Shown piece after piece: positions 44,247-63,131 of a stretch of 64,000 nucleotides of DNA. The position numbers and the translations under genes were made by a program. Every line of letters begins with the position of its first letter. The first letter of the stretch is position 1. This stretch comes from Pyrus communis (taxonomy: Eukaryota > Streptophyta > Magnoliopsida > Rosales > Rosaceae): the NCBI RefSeq assembly GCF_963583255.1, contig NC_084806.1, positions 12,178,817 through 12,242,816 on the forward strand, written 5' to 3'. The notes under the pieces are model-generated. The model was not told where the DNA came from and ran no database searches. It saw only the letters and a list, made by a program, of their open reading frames with translations.

Positions 44247-46112
44247 GTCGTCTTCCTTCGTTGTCATTCATTGATCTAGAACCATAAAACCCAACAACGC
44301 CCACAAAATCCCAAAACTCGAAAACGCAAAATGACCAGGTCAAATCGTATCCTGTCATACTTAAATGCCTTGTACCACTGCATCGTCGTCTCCGTCACTA
44401 TTTGTGCTGCTCATGCATCTCTCATTCTTTGCAATTTTTGGATGGTTGGAGAAATCATAATCGATGGAGATGGGAGGGACCTCGATCGACGAAGACGTGA
44501 TGAACTTGATCGATGAAGAACAGACAGAGACGAGAATGGAGCAACAATGAGCCGACTCACGACAAATGGATGAAGTCATGAGGTCTGACAGTCGAGAGTC
44601 GTGAGAGTTAGATTGGGAAAGAGAGATCGAGAAACTCTCAGTTCAAATAAAGTCGTAAAGTCTGTGTGTTGTGTTTGTGTGTGCTTGTGTCCTCAAATAT
44701 TGGACTCGCCCCGCAATTTATAAGAACCTGCACCGCCATGCCCCGTTTTTTGTATAAAAGACCCACACTGAACCCATCCCGAATGCTTGTAATCGCCCCG
44801 ACCTGCAGGTCCATGACCTATTTGCCCACCTTTATTTTAAATATCAATTTGCCAAAAAAAAAAAAAATTTGTTTAACCGTTTGCTTACGTTGTTAAAATT
44901 TCAATATTTAAGTAAGAAATATAATTTATCTATTTGTTAAATAATCATTAGATGACTAAACAATTCTGAATTTAGTTAATTTTTTGCAAACATATCTTTA
45001 ATGTTGATCTAACATTTCCTCATCTAGAAATTAAGAATTTTGTTAATTATATGAAAAGAAGGACATTATAGTAACTTTGAATAAGACTGTATACGCGTCT
45101 ATGTACACCTCGCTTGGCAACTTCATCCAACTGCATGTGAAAAATGTGGCAGGTTTTTATTGCAGAACCTAAAGGCGAGAGTCGACCAATCTTTATCAAA
45201 AGCCAGTGTCCGAGGCATCCTTGGGTAAGCAAGCACTTTTACACACAGTACTGTTTTTCCCAATTCCCATGTGATCCATGCATGTTTTTTATTTATTTAT
45301 TTTTTATTAGTGTAAGCATCCAGCAATTGGTGCAACTTTTTTTTTTGGGTAAACTGGATTTATAACCAGGGCAACCAAGAAACTACAAAGAGTTCCACAC
45401 CAAGGAACAACGAACAAAACATAATACAAATAAACTACTTCAGAGTGATATAGGGAACAAAGACTTGACACAACCACATCATTGTGTCACCTTAAATCAC
45501 TGGATCCTAAACAAGACTTAAGGCGGACATGGTAAACCATCTTTGTTCAATATATAAACTATCGAAGATGGAGGTCTATCAACCTAAGTATAATCGCTCA
45601 TCTCCGTATTCTTGGAAGAAGCAAGTCCGATCAACAACCATATTTGCCGATCTAGGCACCCAGGACCAACGACACATCTAGAAAAATTCCTTCACACGCA
45701 GAATTTTCCTTAAGACCGGAACCGTGTCCCACCTACCATTGAATATGGAATTACTTAAGTTAAAAATTACTTGCTTAGAATCTAATTCGATGATGATTTT
45801 GTCTAGCTCCAAGTTCTTGGCAAGCATACACCCCTCCAAAATTGCCTGATCCATATGCATATTTTTTTCTCTGTGTTTTTCTTGGTAAAGTTTAAAAGAG
45901 TTTTCCTAAACACATTCCTTTTCGTTATTCTTCATTTTACACCTATAGATAATAAAAATTTAACATCGTGAAATTGAAACTATTTAAAAAAAATACGTTG
46001 AAGGTAAACATATATGTGCGTAAAAAAGGCTTCCCTTTTTTTTTTCTTTCTCAAGACTAATTAGGGTCCTAAATGAGTTGTCTTTGCACAAGAATAATCC
46101 GTTTTTGTATAA
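44247..46112. repeat. Tandem segmental duplication, copy B (interrupted by a LINE)
   Basis: Second copy of the same unit. It gains an extra ~50 bp near 45033-45090 and a LINE 3' fragment at 45338-45847. Sequence divergence between copies is clearly visible (several percent by eye), so the duplication is not recent. Confidence 0.85.
45338..45847 (-). mobile_element. 5'-truncated LINE 3' end, same family as the LINE at 27 kb
   Basis: Begins with a T run (poly-A of the minus-strand element) and GGTAAACTGGATTTATAACC, identical to the 3' end at 27094. It continues colinearly through TCGCTCATCTCCG, CTAGGCACCCAGGACCAACG and CAAGTTCTTGGCAAGCATAC, ending within the RNase H domain (DQAILEGCMLAKNLELDKI). 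About 510 bp. Compared with duplication copy A, it replaces roughly 30-40 bp of target. Confidence 0.88.
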
Positions 46113-46953
46113 AATCTGGGTTAGGTTATTTTCACATCCTAAAATATTATTGTTGACTGTTGTACAAATAATTTTAAAAAGACAAGCTGGTTATGTCTTC
46201 TTATTTAAGTTAATCATAGTTCAAACTCTTTACGTTGACTATCTTAAGAAAATTAACTTTTAACAGAGTACTATAACTTTCCCTAACCAAAAAGCAGAGC
46301 AATTTAATTTTGTCATAATAAAATTTTGAATTTCGCGCTCTGCTTCCTAACTTCCAAGCCATTCACTTTGGGTAGGGTTTGGTTTGCATGGCTATATAGA
46401 GATATTACGAAAATACAATATAAATTACTGGCCCCAATTTAACATATAATTTATTTTCATTTAAAAGTTTATTTTGTTTACATTCATTAGTTTGTAAGGG
46501 ATTCAATGCAGACTTTGATGGTGATCAAATTAGAGATTCTCCTAATGAATTAATTACTAGATATTGAAAACCTATATTCCAAAAATTTAAAGGCATATAT
46601 TTGATCTTATGCCCTTCAAGGTTCCTACACTAAAGGACAGTGTTCATGTTTTGGACCCTCGTGAAAAAAAACTTAGATGCCGTATTAAACAATAGACAGT
46701 AGAGACTTTTTCCTTGATTTCTTTATATTTAATTGATATGGACTAGTGAAAATTGTAAGATCTGTCAAATTAAATTAACTCGAATGATTAATTCTTTAAT
46801 AATGTGAAGTGATTTTGTCGAAGATACGGTAGCAGTGTTCATACCATAATAAACTAGTGGTAGGGCTTCTAACTCGCATGATAAAATATTCGTTGTCACG
46901 TATACAAAAGTTTTAATCCTCTCTCCCGAGGTTTGAATAGAAATTTAAAATAA
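46113..46953. other. AT-rich spacer
   Basis: No gene or classifiable repeat seen. Confidence 0.4.
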
Positions 46954-47558
46954 GGGTTCTTTTCACAAAAGATTCTTGAAATTGACTCAATCCATCAAGG
47001 TGATCATTAAAATTGAAAATCGATCAATATAGTTCCTGAAATTTGGTGTCGTAAATCAATGTAATCATTCAATTGCAAATCTATCAAAATTTTTGTTATG
47101 TACTGATATGACACATAATTAGATCCCACAAATCTAATTAAAACATAATTGTCACCACCTCACCACTCGACCATCAGCACCATCACTCATTGAAACATAG
47201 TCGGCACCACCTCACCACTCAATCAAACCAAACCATCTTCTCCATCTCTGACTCCAATGTACACCACCTTCTCCCACTGTATCCTCCGATCTACCGCCAC
47301 ACCCGGGACCTAGATCGACAGCCCCACACCAATAAATTATTTTATTATTATTTAAATATTTTTAATCAACATGGCAATAATTAATTAGATTCGTGGGCCT
47401 AATTATGTGTACATAACAGAATTTTTGACCGAATTGTGACGGAATGATAATATTGATTTGCAATGACCATTTTCAAGGACTACATTAATCGATTTTCAAT
47501 TTTAGAGACTATCTTGATGACGTGGGTCAATTTCAAGGACCATTTGTGATAAAAACCC
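46954..47558. mobile_element. Long-TIR Mutator-like non-autonomous element
   Basis: 605 bp with arms of about 190 bp in inverted orientation: left GGGTTCTTTTCACAAA, CTTGAAATTGACTCA, AAAATTGAAAATCGATCAAT; right (reverse complement) GGGTTTTTATCACAAATGG, CTTGAAATTGACCCA, AAAATTGAAAATCGATTAAT. Flanks TTAAAATAA and TTAAAAGAA match 8/9, as for a Mutator 9-bp duplication. The interior (~47150-47330) is a C-rich stretch (CACCACCTCACCACTC repeated twice) that may be captured sequence, unrecognised. Same family as the elements at 58578-59711. Confidence 0.7.
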
Positions 47559-49427
47559 TTAAAAGAATGGATGATACCTCAAAAACTTTGCACTTTTCCT
47601 TTCTTAAAAAGACTAATGTACAGTGCTATCAAAGAAAGCTTAAGAAAGTTGAGGTTTCATCGTTAAATTAACTAATATAAAAAGTATAGTAGTTAAAATT
47701 ACTTTAAATACTTGCATGGTTTTTTTTTTTTTTTTTTTTTTTTCCGATGTGAGATTAATACTCTCAACATAAGCAAACTCATATTTTTATTTTGACACGC
47801 TACTTTTGAAGGAAGGAATTGAACACATCTCTTTGAGTGCATAAATAAGCATTCTTAATCATTTGAGGTGCAAATTCACACTGAAAACTCTAGTAGTTGA
47901 GTATGTTCTGCAATTCACATCTTCGAATCAAGAAAAAGAAAATTATGAGTTGACAAAAAACGATCGTAATCAGGGAAAAAAAAAAAATAGAAGTGTCTGA
48001 TATTTGCTCACCAAACACAAATAATTGACAACTAAACAAGAAGACAATTGATTAGTTTAATAGGGAAACGACAACGCGGTTTGTGTCACAAGTCATGAAC
48101 CTTGTGATTCATGAGGGTGATGAGTTGTGGAAGCGACCACAGTGCATGATGCAACAGGATGATCATTTCATCTAAATTCCATTATTGCGTTCATAATTTC
48201 CATAAATTAACACAACACAAAAGATAAACAAAGACTCAGCTCAACGTTTAATTCGATCATTGGTTGGAGAAAAGGGAAAATGACATCTGACTCCTCACAG
48301 GCCAACAGAATGCAAACATGATGATGATGCTTTTCACATCGTCTCTCTCTTGAGTTGTAACAAGACGAGAGACAGTATATGTTGAGTTTTATGTTTCGTC
48401 TAGATCATCCAATTGAATCACAAGGATGTGCAAAAACTGATTCGGATTGTTAATGAGACCTGATTTTGAGCGTTAATGCATTGAGCAACGCTCGTTGGGG
48501 TACTATCAAACATTCTTTGTCTGCTTTTCTAAGTTTTTCATTTTGAAGGTCTGTAGGTCATTTTTTATATGAGTCATCAAATAAATTAAGTATTCAATTT
48601 AAATAATCTCTGTTACATCAAAACACAATAATTTTGGAAAAAGTTATTAATAAAAAAATGTTTCTCTCGTGAAACCTTTCATCTTCTTCTGCTACCGTCT
48701 CTGTCCTCTTGAGTAGGATTCTCTCCTCTCTTTTTTTCCCTCCTCTTTCCTCCTCTCCTATTTGAACGGTCACGATTAAGCCACGTCAACATCTTATATT
48801 AATTTTTTATAGAAATAAAAAGACAAAATAGAGAATGTGAGAGGAGGGGATGGAAGGAGATGGAAAGAGAAGGGGAGAGAATTCTAATCCTACTCCTCCA
48901 CATCCCATTCCTCTCTCCATCTCTCCCGATCGTTCACTCCTCTTATCTCCACCTGAATTTTTTGTTTTTCGCATGTGAAAAAGGGAGGAGGACAAATGGG
49001 CTTCAAACCCAAAACAAAAATGGGCTTGACACCCAATTTGAATAAAGTCTAATTTGAGCAGAAATAAGGGTAAGATTTCTCACTTTTATTTCCTAGGTAA
49101 AATTTGAAATTATCTTGGTACAATAACGTTTCATGGCAGACTATAAACTACATAAGAAGTTATCATGTCAAATTGTGAATCTAAAAATATTTATATAAAT
49201 TAGTCTGTATCTATTGTATCCACGGTCTGACAAGAGAATATTACTCTTCAAACTGATAAAACTTAAAGCTCAAAAGAACCATTTATCCTATGGGGTTTGA
49301 ACGGTCTTAAAAAGTAGTATTGCATCACCATTTCATACTCCAATAATTCCCATATTCCATATCTTAAGAGAGGCACAAATAAGGATTTATATCATAGTGT
49401 TTATAAGTTACTACACAAAAAAAAAAA

Positions 49428-49459
<32 letters not shown>

Positions 49460-49574
49460 AAGAAATACAGCTGAAAAAAAAAAAAGGAAGACCCAAAGAT
49501 TGTTTTCCACTTGCTCTCATGTTTCTAAGTGCTGGCTTTTGGTCGTGGTTCTTCACTCTTCCATTTCTTGAAGC
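47559..49574. other. Spacer downstream of the thermospermine synthase gene
   Basis: No gene recognised. Homopolymer runs at about 47719-47743 (T) and 49417-49444 (A), and a CT-rich stretch near 48716-48765. The 3' UTR of the minus-strand gene should lie just below 49575. Confidence 0.4.
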
Positions 49575-57181
<7,607 letters not shown>

Positions 57182-57578
57182 TTTTCTAACTTAGATATCC
57201 CAAAAAATACTTCGCAAAACAGGATGAGTCTGTGTGTGTGTGTGTGAGAGAGAGAGATATAGAGAGAGGTAAGTGATGGAGAAGTCAGGAGGGGTTTCAC
57301 AATATAAGAAGGAAAAAGGTGGCAGCCAAATCGAAAGGTACCATGATTTAGGGTTGGATTAAAAACCAGAGAAAAGAAGTAAAGGGAAATCTGTTGAAGT
57401 GGTTGTGCTTGAGAACGACACAAAAGCATGCAGCCCCAACATATCTTCATTGGAATTCGTAAAGAAAGGGAAAACTGGGACTATTTTTAGGATTTGGTTG
57501 CGTGGATTTAATATCTTGTTTTTTATTCGTAAAACAGTATCACGTGATTGAAATTGTAGGCATGCAAGTAGTTCCTTT
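57182..57578. promoter_or_regulatory. ACL5 upstream region
   Basis: Immediately upstream of the start codon, with a (TG)n(AG)n microsatellite at about 57231-57270 (CT/CA-rich in the transcribed sense, leader-like). No TATA box assigned. Confidence 0.4.
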
Positions 57579-57594
57579 AGAAATACGCAAACAT

Positions 57595-58031
57595 GTACAG
57601 CACGGGATTTTTTGTAGTTGAGGGATGGTTTGGTTTTGGCGTCAACTAGGGGTTTTGACAATGTTATTTTCGAAAACGACTCGCTTCAAATTATTTCAGC
57701 TTTGCGGGATTCTGCTATTAACATATCGTATGTTGGTCATGTAATTGAGGACTCTAAAATCCTGTTGAAATCAATCACTGCGGCTTCTTATACCCACGTT
57801 CGTCGTCAAGCCAACGATACTGCTCATCGAAGCCCACTACGCACTTAGAAATGCTGGTCCTTTTGTTTGGTTAGATTCCCCTCTGGGTTTTTTCACCGAT
57901 GTCCTTCTCGAGGATGTCCTCTCTATAATGGACTGTGCATTTGCTTCTTTTTGTATTTCTTTCTCTTTCATCCATGAAATGAAAATCTATCGTTTTTATC
58001 AAAAAAAAAAAAAAAAAAAGAAGAAAAGAAA
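57595..58031 (+). mobile_element. 5'-truncated LINE tail with clear target duplication
   Basis: Plus strand. It encodes the end of an RNase H-like domain (GFDNVIFENDSLQIISAL, VGHVIEDSKILL, HVRRQANDTAH) in 57618-57848, then a 3' UTR and a poly-A run (57999-58019) with A/G-rich extension. The 16-bp duplication AGAAATACGCAAACAT flanks it (57579-57594 and 58032-58047), the signature of target-primed reverse transcription. A different LINE family from the one at 27 kb. Confidence 0.88.
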
Positions 58032-58047
58032 AGAAATACGCAAACAT

Positions 58048-58577
58048 ATCGATGCTATTATATATGCACGTGTCATGGTCATACTATGTATGCATGTTTG
58101 GTAATTTTTATTTCTTTATCCAGTGATATTCAAAATAGTGCAATCTACAATCAGAAAACTTGAACTCATGTGAAACAGGATGGACGCACTGTTCTAACTA
58201 ATTGGTTTTATTGGTATACATTTGATGATATTAATTTTAGAAGTTAAAAATAGGGTATTGGAGGATGGAGAAAAGGGAGAAAAGGGGGGAAAGGATAAAG
58301 ATGATGATGAGGGGGTGACAACAATCGAAAATTCTGGTTATACTCTTTTTCTTCGAGAATGTGTGCAAATCTTGGTTGAAGAAGAGAGAGAGGAGCGTGC
58401 ACTGGAAACCATCATAACATTCTCTTTGCTTCAAAAGATTTGGAGGGCGTGCTATGGCAGGCGCACTCATCATAACCCTCACCATTTACGCATCAATTCT
58501 CTCCCCCAAACAGGAAGCGTTAAAAGTTCAACTCCATACCCTTCGTAAAACATATACCTAAGAAATAAAAGATTATA
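58048..58577. other. Spacer with unrecognised open frame
   Basis: A 108-codon frame at 58222-58548 (+), rich in Glu/Lys/Gly at its start, has no recognisable family. Probably chance. Confidence 0.35.
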
Positions 58578-58755
58578 GAGTTTTTATCACAAATGATCCT
58601 TGAATTTAACACACATCATTAAGATGATCCTTAAAATTGAAAATTGTAGTTCTTGAAAATAGGTTTCCAAATTAATGTAGTCCTTATGTCATAATTCTGT
58701 AAAAAAATTATATTATAAGCTAGTGTGGCACATAAATGAATCCCATAAAATTTAT

Positions 58756-59501
58756 GAGTTTTTATCACAGATGATCACTGAAATTGAAAATCGATTAATG
58801 TAGTCCTTAAAAATAGGTGACATAAATCAATATGGTCTTTCTATCACAATTCTGTCAAAATTTTATTAAGTGCTCATGTGAGTTTAATAATTTAATGATC
58901 AATTAAAAAAAGTTGCCAAAATACCTTTTTGCACAATGGAATTATGTCAATGCAGAGCTCGCCGTTCTCCGCATCACTAAGACCACTGGGGAAGCGCCCA
59001 ATAAGCTCTCCAAGATTAAGGTTATGAGGATGTCAATCGTCAAAATGTTACGGTAATTTCATAGAATTTGTCGCCAATCCAAGTAGTCACTAAATGTGGT
59101 CTCGATCGTGGTCAAATTTGGTGAAGAGTGTCGAAGGTCGTTAAGATGGATGTCCTAAGCATTTTTTTATTTTTATTTTCTTTAGAGAAGATACTACTGA
59201 AGGCTACCATAGATGGAGGTAGAAGAGTGTGGGATGGGATCGGAGGTGATTACGGGCTTGAGTTTTTTGGATTGACAATTTTTTTAATTAATTATTAAAC
59301 TATTAAACCTATTTCTAATTTAATTAGACATGTGGATTCCATTTATGTACTGCATCAGCACAAAACAATTTTTTTTGACAAAGTTGTGACAGAAAGACCA
59401 CATTGATTGGAGACACCTATTTCTAGATTGACATTGATCGATTTTCAATCTCAAGGACCATCTTGATAGTGTGACTCAATTTCAGGGGCCATTTGTGATT
59501 C
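58756..59501. mobile_element. Long-TIR Mutator-like element, inner copy carrying an RPL35 exon
   Basis: Begins GAGTTTTTATCACAGATGAT and ends with the inverted equivalent (GGCCATTTGTGATTC), followed by an expanded T run (59502-59522). Inner arms share ACTGAAATTGAAAATCGATT and ATAGGTG blocks with the outer element and with 46954-47558. The cargo is a ribosomal protein L35 exon plus unassigned GC-richer sequence to about 59260. Confidence 0.65.
58952..59053 (+). pseudogene. Captured exon of cytosolic ribosomal protein L35 (uL29)
   Basis: Translates as [20 protein letters not shown] then [14 protein letters not shown], matching the central region of plant RPL35 ([33 protein letters not shown]). 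It is preceded by an acceptor-like ATGCAG and followed by GTAATTT, so it looks like one exon with its splice borders. Several substitutions at conserved sites (Gly to Glu, Val to Met) indicate decay. The rest of the gene is absent. It lies inside the inner long-TIR element. Confidence 0.8.
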
Positions 59502-59775
59502 TTTTTTTTTTTTTTTTTTTTTAAAAAAAAAGACTTATGGGCCCACTTATGCGCCACATTAATACATAATAGAATTTTTGACAAAATTGTGAGGGAATGA
59601 CCACATTGATTTGTAACACCTATTTTTAGGGACTACATTGTTCCACTTTCAATTTTAGAGACCATCTTGATGATGTGTGTTAAATTCAGGGACTATTTGT
59701 GATAAAAACCCAAAATTTAAATGGAAGAAGTTCTGGCCCTAGCTACCTACCAACTTGCTATTTAGTTTTTACTTT

Positions 59776-60121
59776 GGATAATGTTAGGGAGATGTAATTT
59801 TTAAATCAAATTTTGTAAACAAAATGATGTGGTTGTTGATGATTGGATTATTACTTAAGTATTGATTAACGTACTTATTTCCTATGAGTAATGCTATGGA
59901 GACTAAACTTATAGACTAAAATTGCAAATTAAATGATGTGTCACCAATAAGAAATGAGCACGTTTATCAATGTTTAAGTAATAATCCAATCATCAACTTT
60001 CATGTCATTTAGTTTACAAAACTTAGTTTATAAATTTAGTCTTCCTAGCATTACTCATTTCCTACTGGTGACACATCATTTGATTTGTGAGTTTAAAATT
60101 TTAGCTTACCTAGCATTACCC
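59776..60121. mobile_element. hAT-like MITE, outer member of a nested pair
   Basis: Ends GGATAATGTTAGG and, reverse complemented, GGGTAATGCTAGG, flanked by TTTACTTT on both sides (59768-59775 and 60122-60129), an 8-bp duplication. Its interior is split by a related element at 59886-60056. Non-coding. Confidence 0.65.
59886..60056. mobile_element. Inner MITE inserted in a relative
   Basis: 171 bp. TIRs GAGTAATGCTATGGAGACTA and (reverse complement) GAGTAATGCTAGGAAGACTA; flanks ATTTCCTAT and ATTTCCTAC match 8/9. The arms share the AATGATGTG-CACCA and ATGATTGGATTATTACTTAA sequences with the outer element, so they belong to one family. Confidence 0.7.
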
Positions 60122-60708
60122 TTTACTTTTTGACATGTTATTTGAATATTAGAAGATGTCTGTAAGTTATCTGGAAATTATTTGTTAGGTTATATTATTT
60201 TAAGAGTTGTTTGTAAGACCATGGCAATATGAGCAACGACACGTTTACAAAAGAAAAAAAAAAATGTGGTAATAGTTTGCCAAAACTACAGCCTTGTTGT
60301 AGAATGAGGAAGTAATTATTTTGATAATCCCTCTTCTTGTTGCAAGTAGTTTATTTGAGATTTCCAAGCTTAGTGAAAATGGTACGTCACATATATACAC
60401 ACAAAATCACTCTGATCCAAATGTCATATGCTTTGTTTTGCTATAGCATGTCAACAAACTATTCAATCTTATGCAACAATTTGTGGGTATCATTAACGAG
60501 ATCAAATCTTTTGTACTCAAAATTCTTTGTGATCTTTCTGTAACCTATTTCATTGTTGACTCTTGACCATTCATTTAAACTTTATTTTAGTAGTTAAATA
60601 GGCCACTGAAAGGTCACAAAGAATTTTAAGTGCAAAAGATTTGAACTCTTAGTTAAGGGGAAGGGGGTCCAAGAGAGTCCACCAGTGTCGTAAGGTTGGC
60701 AATAGAAT

Positions 60709-60780
60709 GATGTGTGAAAGACCAAATAAAAAGTAACAAAAGAAGATGTGTGAAAGACCAAATAAAAAGTAACAAAAGAA
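60709..60780. repeat. 36-bp tandem duplication
   Basis: GATGTGTGAAAGACCAAATA plus AAAAGTAACAAAAGAA, two adjacent copies starting at 60709 and 60745, essentially identical. Confidence 0.9.
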
Positions 60781-62113
60781 AAAGAAGAACAAGATAAAAA
60801 CTTATGTGCCCACATAATTACTATGGTGGAGGAGAGCATAGGAGAGAGGCTCTATATTGAGAAGTGGTGGCGTTCTATTTGATGCAGGCCGGCTATGAAT
60901 ACTAAGGAAATCATTCTTGTTACTTGCAGTGTGTTTTGGTTTGGGGGTGATGATGGATTCGGCCAAACTCTTGTTTTAGAAAGGTTATGATGACCTCAAA
61001 GGCCTCAAGCTCCAACTCTGAGGTCCCCGGGATAATATTGTGTTGCCCTAATCTTTTACTTGCTTCCTTCTCCCTCTTCAAGACCTGTAAAAATCATTGC
61101 ACTGGCCTAAGCTTTGTCACCCAACAAATCATATGACATGATTTTATAGATTTCTTATTTGCTTGCCTTGCTGCACATAAAATGATGTCTCATCTTCATT
61201 TCCCATAATGATTCATGTCATGACTTTGCTTTGTTATATTATGTGTATTTTCTTCGTTTCTAGTCAAGTTTGAACTTAAATGTTGACGATTGGATCAGAT
61301 TTGCATCGGAAAGTTAAAACTCATATATAACTTTTGAGTTAAACTAAATGTTATATATCTGTTTTTTTAAGTAATTAGAGTTATATTTAAAATTTCCAAA
61401 AATTATTTGAGTGTAAAGGTGAATGTCATGCAAAGAGAAAAACTTCATTCCAACAAAAAAAAATTTAACATTTGAGTCACATGTAAAATTTAAATTTATA
61501 ATCAAGTGCATGAGGAGAAAATAAGAAACTCAAACCCATGTACCACCACATTTGAACTCAAATATAAAAAATATAGTGTAATGATTTCAACTATTGCATT
61601 TGATCATTTCATTGAGGAGAAATATAAAACAAGAAAGATGCACTTAGTGAAATATTTATGATTTTTTTTTTTTAATCAAAGAAGATCTCAGGAACGGTTC
61701 GATATGCATGACTACATTTTTCTAACAATTCAGAGTTAAACCAGGTATTGTTTAGTAATTTCAAAAATCTAATATTGATTCGTTTGTTATTGCTTAAAAT
61801 GAGGTTGGGGTTTTTGAAGAACTTGTTCTTTAGGGAGTCGTAAAGTCTGGGAATTGATTTAGAAGTATGTTTCTACTACTCATCAGATTCGTAGCTAGAT
61901 GAAGATAGGAGAGAAATTTGGGAACCATAAAGCTAGATGGGTCTCTTTCCCATGCGAATCATAAATCTACAAAGCCACCTCGTGTTATTGATAAATCTAC
62001 GCAACTTCCTAATGCGTTCATAGTTATATGTGTCTGTCATCATTAGGTTAATTAATTAGAAGTAGAATATATACCCTATAACTCTTCCAAATGGGAATGG
62101 AAGAGAAGAGTAA

Positions 62114-62290
62114 GGGCTGGTTTGGTATTGCTGTGCTTTGAAAAAAAGCTGCTTCTGTTGTGCTGTGAAAAAAAGCGGCTGTGAAAAAAAGCCAGCAGAG
62201 TGTTTGGTAAACTTTTTTGTGAAAGTGCTTTTGGAAAAAAAAGCAGTATGATAGTGTTTGGTAAACTTTTATGTAAAACAGCTGTGACTG
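62114..62290. mobile_element. MITE-like fragment (GGGCTGGTTTGG end)
   Basis: Starts GGGCTGGTTTGGTATTGCTG with AAAAAAAGC motifs repeated (GTGAAAAAAAGCGGC, GTGAAAAAAAGCCAGC) and two GTGTTTGGTAAACTTTT blocks, a pattern of small TIR elements. The matching right end is not found, so it is probably truncated. Confidence 0.45.
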
Positions 62291-63131
62291 TGTAAAATGA
62301 CCAAAAAGGGTATAATACTAGATGTGCCATTAATTTAATTTTCTTAACCAATAAAGGTGAATTACTAAATATACTTTATTTGTAAAACAAACATATTTAT
62401 AAACTTTATCTTAAATATTAATTAGTACGACAAACTACTTCAATTGAAATATTTTAGACTGAATAGTTAGAATTCATTAGTACAATATTGTTAATGTACT
62501 TAATTGGACATGAAGACATAGAACCATGCTCTGTAATTTGCTAATTGTATTTGTATGTATCCCTAAATGTAAATATATAAATCAAAATTGGAACCGTTAT
62601 GATTCTCGACTTCTCTGCGATTTACTAAAACATGGGTATTAAAACGATTCCAATACTTAAATTTTTGTGTGTTTAGTAATACAAACGAAGTTTAAAACGG
62701 GCTAAAAATCAAGAATCATATCAACTAACGGGGCTAGTTGAGAACTTCAACACAAACCAATCAGAGATAATAATGTTTTTTAATTTCTTATATGATAATG
62801 CGTGATTAGCTTAGAATACTATCAGCACGGAATCCCTGTTACATTAGACATGCTGGTCTTCACTTATTGCTTGTCATTTATGGAGAAGGGTCCAAACTTC
62901 CTATCAGGGTCTCACATCGACTCTTAAAGCCTACGCGCATGAGTTTGATTCTTCCTTGGGGAGCCTATCAACGAGTGTGACTAATATTTGCATGAAATGC
63001 ACCATAAATTTATCACCATCAGTCGTTACAAAGCACATAAATGACATGCAATCGACCCTAGCCTATGGAGCTTTTTGAAACTTACTGCAAATTGAGTACA
63101 AGTTGCAACAAATTTAACTTAAATCCGATGT

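Larger units (their letters stand above)
58578..59711. mobile_element. Long-TIR Mutator-like element, outer copy
   Basis: Left arm 58578 to ~58755 and right arm ~59520-59711 are inverted: GTTTTTATCACAAATGATCC against GTTTTTATCACAAATAGTCC (reverse complement), then TGAATTTAACACACATCAT on both arms, and further matches through CAAATTAATGTAGTC/CAAATCAATGTGGTC. The 9-bp flanks match poorly (about 6/9). It encloses a second member of the same family at 58756-59501. Confidence 0.65.
60130..63131. other. Spacer between MITEs and the POLA2 gene
   Basis: No gene recognised; AT-rich. Contains the tandem repeat at 60709-60780 and the MITE-like piece at 62114-62290. The 3' UTR of the minus-strand polymerase gene should lie just below 63132. 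Confidence 0.4.
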
